Shown: piece after piece, positions 6,792-10,789 of the stretch
Position numbering within the stretch: position 1 is the stretch's first letter
How the letters are laid out: every line of letters starts with the position of its first letter
Assembly: GCA_946481035.1 (NCBI GenBank)
Contig: CAMLNK010000052.1
Coordinates: 1 to 10,789 of the forward strand
DNA: 10,789 bases
Reading direction: 5' to 3'
From: an uncultured Dyadobacter sp.
Lineage (GTDB): Bacteria > Bacteroidota > Bacteroidia > Cytophagales > Spirosomataceae
Program-made: the position numbers and the translations under genes
Notes under the pieces: model-generated
Told to the model about the DNA's origin: nothing
What the model saw: only the letters and a program-made list of their open reading frames with translations
Databases searched by the model: none

Positions 6792-7667
6792 ATGGCTTTT
6801 GTAGATTATTATCAGATACTCGGACTTGACAAAAATGCTGACGATAAGGCCATTAAAAATGCTTACAGAAAACTGGCGAGGAAGTATCACCCCGATTTGA
6901 ACCCGAATGACAAGGAAGCCGAGAAGAAATTCAAGGAGCTGAACGAGGCCAACGAAGTGCTGAGCGATCCGGAAAAACGCAAGAAATACGACAAATACGG
7001 CAAAGATTGGCAGCATAGCGAGGAGTTCGAGCGGGCACGGCAGGCGCGTAGCCAGGCAGGAGGACAGGAGGGACAGTGGTTCGGCGGCGGCAATGAAGGA
7101 TTCTCCGATTTTTTTGAATCAATGTTCGGCTCAGGATTTGGCGGCGGCCGCCAGGCGCGTTTCCGGGGGCAGGATTACCAGGCAGAGATTCATCTGGGCC
7201 TTCGCGACGCTTACGAAACACATAAGCAAACCCTTACAGTAAACGGCAAAAATATCCGCATTACCGTGCCTGCGGGCGTCGAAAACGGACAGACTATCAA
7301 GATCGCAAACCACGGCGGCCCCGGAAGCAACGGCGGGCCGAATGGCGATTTGTACATTACTTTTTCGGTGGCTGCCGATGAGAAATTCAGGAGATCGGGC
7401 AATGATCTGCATTTGAAAACCGAACTGGACCTTTACACGGCTGTACTTGGGGGCGAACTCGTGGTGGAGACATTGAGTGGCAAAGTGAAACTTCCTGTGA
7501 AACCCGAAACGCAGAATGGCAGCGTCGTACGCTTAAAAGGCAAAGGCTTTCCGGTTTACAAACAGGACGGCCAGTTCGGTGATCTTTATGTAACTTTTGA
7601 TATTAAAATACCTACCAACCTGACCGAGCGGCAGAAGGAATTGTTTACAGAATTGTCTAAATCCTGA
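6792..7667 (+). CDS. cbpA: CbpA-type DnaJ co-chaperone (J-domain protein without zinc finger)
   Basis: This is a 291-residue Hsp40 that would stimulate DnaK ATPase and deliver unfolded clients; in E. coli CbpA also binds curved DNA in stationary phase. Residues 5-70 form the J-domain, with HPD at 33-35 and the following [15 protein letters not shown] helix. Residues about 88-125 are a Gly/Phe-rich linker ([17 protein letters not shown]). From about 128 to the end come the two beta-barrel substrate domains, with [16 protein letters not shown], the AVLGGE turn and [16 protein letters not shown]. The cysteine-rich zinc finger of DnaJ is absent, which with the cbpM neighbour separates this gene from dnaJ. 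E. coli CbpA is about 306 residues. The start is ATG 6792-6794 with A+T-rich leader. The cbpM ATG follows the stop after only 7 bases. Confidence 0.95.
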   Translation: MAFVDYYQILGLDKNADDKAIKNAYRKLARKYHPDLNPNDKEAEKKFKELNEANEVLSDPEKRKKYDKYGKDWQHSEEFERARQARSQAGGQEGQWFGGGNEGFSDFFESMFGSGFGGGRQARFRGQDYQAEIHLGLRDAYETHKQTLTVNGKNIRITVPAGVENGQTIKIANHGGPGSNGGPNGDLYITFSVAADEKFRRSGNDLHLKTELDLYTAVLGGELVVETLSGKVKLPVKPETQNGSVVRLKGKGFPVYKQDGQFGDLYVTFDIKIPTNLTERQKELFTELSKS

Positions 7668-7674
7668 AAACGAT

Positions 7675-7974
7675 ATGGAAAATGATCAATTGATTGCCAT
7701 TGAAGTATTCTGCACAAGCTATGATGTGGAATATGCATTTGTTGAGTCATTGCAGGAGCACGACCTGATCGAAACGGTGATCGTGGACAACACCCGCTTT
7801 TTGCAGATCCCACAATTGAACCGCATCGAGCGTATGATCCGCCTTCACCACGAGCTCGACATTAACCTCGAAGGTATCGAGGCGATTCAGGGCCTGTTGA
7901 GCCGCATCGAGCACCTCGACAGGGAGGTCGCCAAGCTCCGCAACCGGCTGCGCTTTTACGAGCCCGGCCTATAA
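7675..7974 (+). CDS. cbpM: CbpM-like modulator of the CbpA co-chaperone
   Basis: The 99-residue product fits CbpM (about 101 residues in E. coli), which binds the J-domain of CbpA and blocks both its co-chaperone and DNA-binding activity. The N-terminal half has a MerR-like winged-helix pattern (LIAIEVFCTSYDVEYAFVE, LQEHDLIETV). The middle has IPQLNRIERMIRLHHELDIN with EGIEAIQGLL. The C-terminus is a coiled coil rich in L/R/E heptads (IEHLDREVAKLRNRLRFYE). It begins 7 bases after the cbpA stop, the usual operon order, which strengthens both calls. No activity beyond CbpA control is implied, though the MerR-type fold is also used by DNA-binding regulators. Confidence 0.9.
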   Translation: MENDQLIAIEVFCTSYDVEYAFVESLQEHDLIETVIVDNTRFLQIPQLNRIERMIRLHHELDINLEGIEAIQGLLSRIEHLDREVAKLRNRLRFYEPGL

Positions 7975-7985
7975 TACCTCATGCA

Positions 7986-8009
7986 TTGCCGGATAACCGG
8001 TTATCTTTG
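7986..8009 (+). promoter_or_regulatory. Promoter-like site for the DEAD-box helicase
   Basis: TATCTTTG (8002-8009) is an exact Bacteroidota -7 box (TAnnTTTG) and continues GCA, as often seen at strong promoters of this phylum. The -33 element is weak: the only TTG (7986-7988) is 13 bases upstream, closer than usual. Transcription would start near 8015, leaving a leader of about 50 bases before the ATG at 8064. Confidence 0.55.
7992..8005. promoter_or_regulatory. 14-bp perfect palindrome, candidate operator
   Basis: gataaccggttatc is identical to its own reverse complement over 14 bases and shares four bases (8002-8005) with the TATCTTTG box. A protein bound here would cover the promoter. I cannot name the regulator. 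Confidence 0.5.
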
Positions 8010-8027
8010 CACTCCCATTAAAACCAA

Positions 8028-8051
8028 GGGCAGGCCGACGCTGGTCTGCCC
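8028..8051 (+). promoter_or_regulatory. Hairpin in the helicase mRNA leader
   Basis: gggcaggcc (8028-8036) pairs with ggtctgccc (8043-8051) through nine pairs, one of them G-U, around the loop gacgct. It lies downstream of the promoter-like site and ends 12 bases before the start codon at 8064. This suggests a 5'-UTR structure that can affect translation. It has no T run after it (cattattt), so a terminator for cbpM is less likely. Confidence 0.5.
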
Positions 8052-8063
8052 CATTATTTGCCT

Positions 8064-9299
8064 ATGAAATTTGAAGATTACCCCATTGCCGCCGAGATCA
8101 AGCGGAGCCTGGAAGCTGCCGGGTTTAAAAAGCCTACTGATATTCAGTTTAAAGCCATTCCGGCGGTGATGAAGGGGGAAGATGTGCTGGCCATCGCGCA
8201 GACCGGTACCGGTAAGACGGCTGCTTTTGCGATCCCCGTGGTGGATAAGCTGCATAAACAGAAGTCGTCCAGCCGTTCGGAAGGAATCAAATGCGTGGTG
8301 ATGGTGCCCACGCGCGAGCTGGCGATTCAGATTGCCGAGGTTTTTACCAGCATTTCCAGACATACCAAAGTAAAGACATTCAGTGTGTTCGGTGGGGTAG
8401 AGCAGGGGCCTCAGATCGCCAAACTCGAAAAGGGCATCGATATTCTCGTTTCGACCCCCGGCCGGATGTTCGACCTCGTTAGCCAGGGCCACATTAAGCT
8501 CGACCGCGTCGATACCCTCATTCTCGATGAAGCCGATCATATGCTCGACCTCGGGTTTATCAAGGATATTCAGGATTTGATCAAACATTTACCTAAAAGA
8601 AGGCAAACGCTGTTTTTCTCGGCGACGATCGATGAGAAAATCAAGAAACTTGCCTACTCGCTGGTAAGGAACGCGATCCGCATTCAGATTTCGCCTAAAA
8701 ATCCCGTCGCGAAGAATATCGACCATTCCGTTGCATTTGTGGCTATGGATGACAAGCGTTTTTTCCTGGAACGCGTCATCCGCCAGAATCCCGATAAAAA
8801 GATCCTCGTGTTCGTACGTACGAAGGTGCGCGCGGAGCGTGTGTATAATGCGCTCGAACGCATGGAAATCAAAAGTCTGACCATTCATGGCGACAAGGAG
8901 CAGGCCGACCGCCTGACCGCGATGAATGAATTTAAAAAGGGTAATGTGAAAGTGCTCATCGCAACCGACGTCAGTGCACGTGGTATCGACATCCCTAATG
9001 TCGACTATGTGATCAACTACGATTTGCCGGAACAGCCGGAGAATTACGTCCACCGCGTGGGCCGGACCGGCCGGGGAATGCAGAAGGGTATTGCAGTGTC
9101 GTTTTGCAGCGACGAGGAAAAGGCGGTGCTCGACCAGATACAGCAATATTTGGATAAACCCATCGCCGTCGTGAAGCTCAGCGCCGACGATTACGCCCAG
9201 ACACTCGAATTTACAACCGACACTCCGAATGACCTTTCCGCGCTGATGCGGGAAGTAGAGGAATTTCAGTCGAGGCAAAAGAAGAAAGGCAAAAAGTAA
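8064..9299 (+). CDS. DEAD-box ATP-dependent RNA helicase, RhlE-like
   Basis: This 411-residue ATP-dependent RNA helicase unwinds short duplexes in ribosome assembly, mRNA decay or cold adaptation. All core motifs are visible: Q motif GFKKPTDIQ (20-28), Walker A AQTGTGKT (45-52), PTREL (82-86), TPGR (131-134), DEAD (155-158), SAT (186-188), ATDVSARGIDIP (300-311) and HRVGRTGR (330-337). After the helicase core comes a short tail ending in a basic QSRQKKKGKK stretch, as in many bacterial RhlE-like helicases, and no DbpA or CsdA RNA-binding domain. Which sub-family it belongs to cannot be settled by eye. The frame also opens at a TTG six bases earlier, but ATG 8064-8066 is preferred. Two long reverse-strand open frames over this gene are shadows. 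It has its own promoter-like site and a strong terminator. Confidence 0.95.
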   Translation: MKFEDYPIAAEIKRSLEAAGFKKPTDIQFKAIPAVMKGEDVLAIAQTGTGKTAAFAIPVVDKLHKQKSSSRSEGIKCVVMVPTRELAIQIAEVFTSISRHTKVKTFSVFGGVEQGPQIAKLEKGIDILVSTPGRMFDLVSQGHIKLDRVDTLILDEADHMLDLGFIKDIQDLIKHLPKRRQTLFFSATIDEKIKKLAYSLVRNAIRIQISPKNPVAKNIDHSVAFVAMDDKRFFLERVIRQNPDKKILVFVRTKVRAERVYNALERMEIKSLTIHGDKEQADRLTAMNEFKKGNVKVLIATDVSARGIDIPNVDYVINYDLPEQPENYVHRVGRTGRGMQKGIAVSFCSDEEKAVLDQIQQYLDKPIAVVKLSADDYAQTLEFTTDTPNDLSALMREVEEFQSRQKKKGKK

Positions 9300-9305
9300 G
9301 GCAAT

Positions 9306-9343
9306 AAAAAAGGCTTTCAAGAGCAATCCTGAAAGCCTTTTTT
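9306..9343. terminator. Bidirectional intrinsic terminator between convergent genes
   Basis: aaaaaaggctttca (9306-9319) and tgaaagcctttttt (9330-9343) form a perfect 14-bp stem with a 10-base loop. The A run on the left and T run on the right make it work on both strands. It starts 7 bases past the helicase stop and ends 14 bases before the stop of the CHRD gene, so it serves both. Confidence 0.95.
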
Positions 9344-9356
9344 GTATGGTAGTGGC

Positions 9357-9821
9357 CTATTCTTCGAATTTGTCGGCGATAATTTGTCCGCGAATTTCTC
9401 CGTACGGATACAGCTCGGTTGGGATGTTGATGTACATCATGCCGAGAATCAGTTGCGTTTGTTGTTCGATGTTCGGCAACTTGTAGGTGCCGCTTACCTG
9501 GGCGGTTGGATTGGCAGCCAGTTCTTTGATGATCCCGCCGCGCTCCCAAGCCGGGTTTGCTGCGTTAAGCGTCACCGAAGTTGGGGTGATGTATTGGAAA
9601 TTAATGTTGTATTTGAGCTCCATCGTGGTCTTGTTGTACTCAAATACGCCGGTACCTTGTGCCGACGAAGTAGCCTTTGGAACGGTCGGGCTACTATTGA
9701 TTACAGCCGAGAACTTCACAATGTCATCTTTGTGAGGCCCTTCCTCTTTACAGGAAGTTACAAATCCTAACATCAAAACTCCTGCGATTAATAGTAAAAA
9801 ACGTTTCATTGGCTTTTTCAT
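9357..9821 (-). CDS. CHRD-domain lipoprotein, probably surface exposed
   Basis: This 154-residue lipoprotein has a signal of about 23 residues (MKKPMKRFLLLIAG, then LMLGFVTSC) ending at the lipid-modified Cys24. The next residues, KEE, match the K-(D/E)(D/E) lipoprotein export signal described in Bacteroidota, so the protein may sit on the outside of the outer membrane. Residues about 38-150 look like a single CHRD domain, named after animal chordin: GTGVFEYNKTTMELKYNI, a PTSVTLNAA strand, GGIIKEL, VSGTYKLPN and IPTELYPYGEIRGQI. The biochemical role of bacterial CHRD proteins is not known. A second in-frame ATG (residue 5) is possible and still gives a full signal peptide. It faces the helicase across a shared terminator and has a good promoter upstream. 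Confidence 0.88.
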   Translation of the reverse strand: MKKPMKRFLLLIAGVLMLGFVTSCKEEGPHKDDIVKFSAVINSSPTVPKATSSAQGTGVFEYNKTTMELKYNINFQYITPTSVTLNAANPAWERGGIIKELAANPTAQVSGTYKLPNIEQQTQLILGMMYINIPTELYPYGEIRGQIIADKFEE

Positions 9822-9848
9822 ACAGCGTTAAATTAAAAATTTGATTCC

Positions 9849-9879
9849 TAAATATACATACAAACTTAAATCCTGCAAA
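9849..9879 (-). promoter_or_regulatory. Bacteroidota-type promoter of the CHRD gene
   Basis: On the minus strand TTTG (9876-9879), exactly 19 bases, then TATATTTA (9849-9856) matches TTTG-N19-TAnnTTTG with one mismatch. It would start the transcript about 20 bases before the ATG at 9821. Confidence 0.6.
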
Positions 9880-9897
9880 AATGATACCAGTTTGCTG

Positions 9898-10632
9898 TCA
9901 TATATTCCAAAGATCACTTTTCCGGATGTAAACGATCCGGTTGTTCCAGATAACCCTGTCCCAGTGGTCGACGGACCCGATTATTGTCAGTTTATGTCCT
10001 TTTCCCACCTTTTCGACCACGCCGGCCGCGGATGACGGTTCGTCTCGCAGGAAGGTGTTTTCATTCACTATAATGCACGTTTGATAAAGGGAAGGTACAT
10101 TTAGTATTCCCAATAACGCCAGCAGATAAACAATGATAGAAACCTTGTGAATCTGCAAAATGGGTTCCTTCCTACGTGTCTTTGTAACCATTATGACAAC
10201 TATATAGGTGCCCAAAGTTAGTAGCAATATCGGAATGTAATCACCATATTTTCGATAAAATATTATGAAATAGTTGTAATCGTCGAATTCATAGCCACTT
10301 AGATTCTGCTCTTTGGCGAGCTTATCCATTTTTTCAAAAAGGTGCCTTGAAGGCTGTGTGAGGGCCAATTTGCTGAGAAAAAAAAGGCAGTCTGTATAAT
10401 TGTTCGTTTTTTCCGCGAGGAAAGCCAGCTTCAAAAGCAGCGCCTGGCTATTTTTTTCAGTCAAACTGAAATTTTTTTTATACAGTGTCTGCGCCTCCGC
10501 ATACCGGGCGATAGCGAACAGAGAATCAGCTGTTTTGAGCTCTTTTTGGTTGGCACAAAAGGCGGTTTCCGGCGCGAAAAAGGCGAGGAATAAAAACGAA
10601 AAAAACAGGTTTTTCTTGTTAGGCACTTGCAT
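9898..10632 (-). CDS. TPR / two-helix / SH3-domain membrane protein (BatE-like layout)
   Basis: This 244-residue envelope protein is of unclear function. Residues 1-26 are a signal sequence (MQVPNKKNLFFSFLFLAFF, cut near AFC|ANQ; the Cys is not in a good lipobox). Residues about 30-120 are helical with a TPR-like look (LKTADSLFAIARYAEAQTLY, then LLLKLAFLAEKTNNYTDCLF), facing the periplasm. Two membrane helices follow at about 133-151 and 164-182. The C-terminal 55 residues (NTFLRDEPSS, GKGHKLTIIG, WDRVIWNN, VYIRKSDLW) are a bacterial SH3 domain. This order is like BatE of the Bacteroidota bat operons, but no batA-D genes are beside it. The base composition is visibly more A+T-rich than neighbouring genes. 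The start is ATG 10630-10632. The 76-base gap to the CHRD gene holds that gene's promoter, so the two are probably not one operon. Confidence 0.75.
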   Translation of the reverse strand: MQVPNKKNLFFSFLFLAFFAPETAFCANQKELKTADSLFAIARYAEAQTLYKKNFSLTEKNSQALLLKLAFLAEKTNNYTDCLFFLSKLALTQPSRHLFEKMDKLAKEQNLSGYEFDDYNYFIIFYRKYGDYIPILLLTLGTYIVVIMVTKTRRKEPILQIHKVSIIVYLLALLGILNVPSLYQTCIIVNENTFLRDEPSSAAGVVEKVGKGHKLTIIGSVDHWDRVIWNNRIVYIRKSDLWNI

Positions 10633-10657
10633 TATACTTTAAAGAATTCTACTTTTG
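10627..10657 (+). promoter_or_regulatory. Promoter of the tRNA-Lys gene
   Basis: TTG (10627-10629), 20 bases, then TACTTTTG (10650-10657), followed by CATCGC, is an exact fit to the Bacteroidota promoter pattern. It predicts a start near 10663 and a leader of about 70 bases before the tRNA. Its -33 part lies inside the first codons of the divergent SH3 gene. Confidence 0.7.
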
Positions 10658-10734
10658 CATCGCAATTACGGAAAACGCCACGGCTAATCCAACACTGCAA
10701 ACCTTCGAAAGCGTCAAAAAAGCAAGTAGAAAAC

Positions 10735-10789
10735 GATTCCGTAGCTCAGCTGGTAGAGCAATACACTTTTAATGTATGGGTCCTGGGTT
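10735..10789 (+). tRNA. tRNA-Lys (anticodon TTT), 3' end beyond the window
   Basis: The sequence reads as the first 55 bases of a tRNA. The acceptor strand gattccg (10735-10741) is followed by TA at positions 8-9, a D-arm GCTC/GAGC (10744-10747 and 10756-10759), an anticodon stem ataca/tgtat (10761-10765 and 10773-10777) around the loop cttttaa, and the start of the T-arm ctgggtt. Anticodon ttt (10768-10770) gives lysine, reading AAA and AAG. The last 20 or so bases are missing, so acceptor pairing cannot be checked. Confidence 0.95.

Noticed and set aside
8001..9326. Two long reverse-strand open frames (195 and 245 codons) end to end over the helicase
   Set aside because: The helicase motifs are complete on the plus strand. 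The reverse frames are histidine- and leucine-rich mirror translations, as expected from codon use.
1..10789. CRISPR array, insertion sequence, prophage, toxin-antitoxin or defence island
   Set aside because: No spaced direct repeats, transposase or integrase, terminal inverted repeats or paired toxin genes were seen; gene content is largely housekeeping.

Overview
The window looks like ordinary chromosome from a member of the Bacteroidota, most likely a Cytophagales bacterium of the Dyadobacter/Spirosoma kind. Several things suggest this. The clearest promoter-like sites follow the Bacteroidota pattern (TTG or TTTG, about 20 bases, then TAnnTTTG). Shine-Dalgarno sequences are mostly absent. 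The MiaA has a GTGKD motif. A CHRD lipoprotein and a TPR-plus-SH3 membrane protein are also present. The genus is an inference. I see no insertion sequence, prophage, CRISPR array or rRNA.

Left part (1-6426, all genes on the minus strand): the N-terminal half of citrate synthase runs off the left edge. Next come a four-helix membrane protein, tRNA dimethylallyltransferase (miaA), and, overlapping miaA by a few bases, a protein resembling the C-terminal modules of phage homing endonucleases. A sharp intrinsic terminator separates this trio from a small outer-membrane beta-barrel protein. Then come an AraC/O6-alkylguanine-DNA alkyltransferase fusion (Ada-like, without the N-terminal phosphotriester domain), a 37-residue lysine-rich protein that is easy to miss, and a Gfo/Idh/MocA oxidoreductase.

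Middle part (6525-9299, plus strand): after a divergent intergenic region come a VF530/DUF2132 DNA-binding protein, the cbpA-cbpM co-chaperone/modulator pair, and a RhlE-type DEAD-box RNA helicase. The helicase has its own promoter-like site overlapped by a perfect 14-bp palindrome, plus a hairpin just before the start codon. Together this part looks like a stress, protein-folding and RNA-remodelling block. A perfect 14-bp bidirectional terminator closes it.

Right part (9357-10789): two minus-strand envelope genes follow, a CHRD-domain lipoprotein and a TPR/two-helix/SH3 protein. A plus-strand tRNA-Lys(TTT) with a good promoter is cut off by the right edge.

Most of the window is housekeeping. 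The best candidate for something not well described is the homing-endonuclease-like protein locked into an overlapping pair with miaA. The palindrome and hairpin in front of the helicase, and the 37-residue basic protein, also merit attention. No product here was confirmed by a database search; calls rest on recognised motifs.
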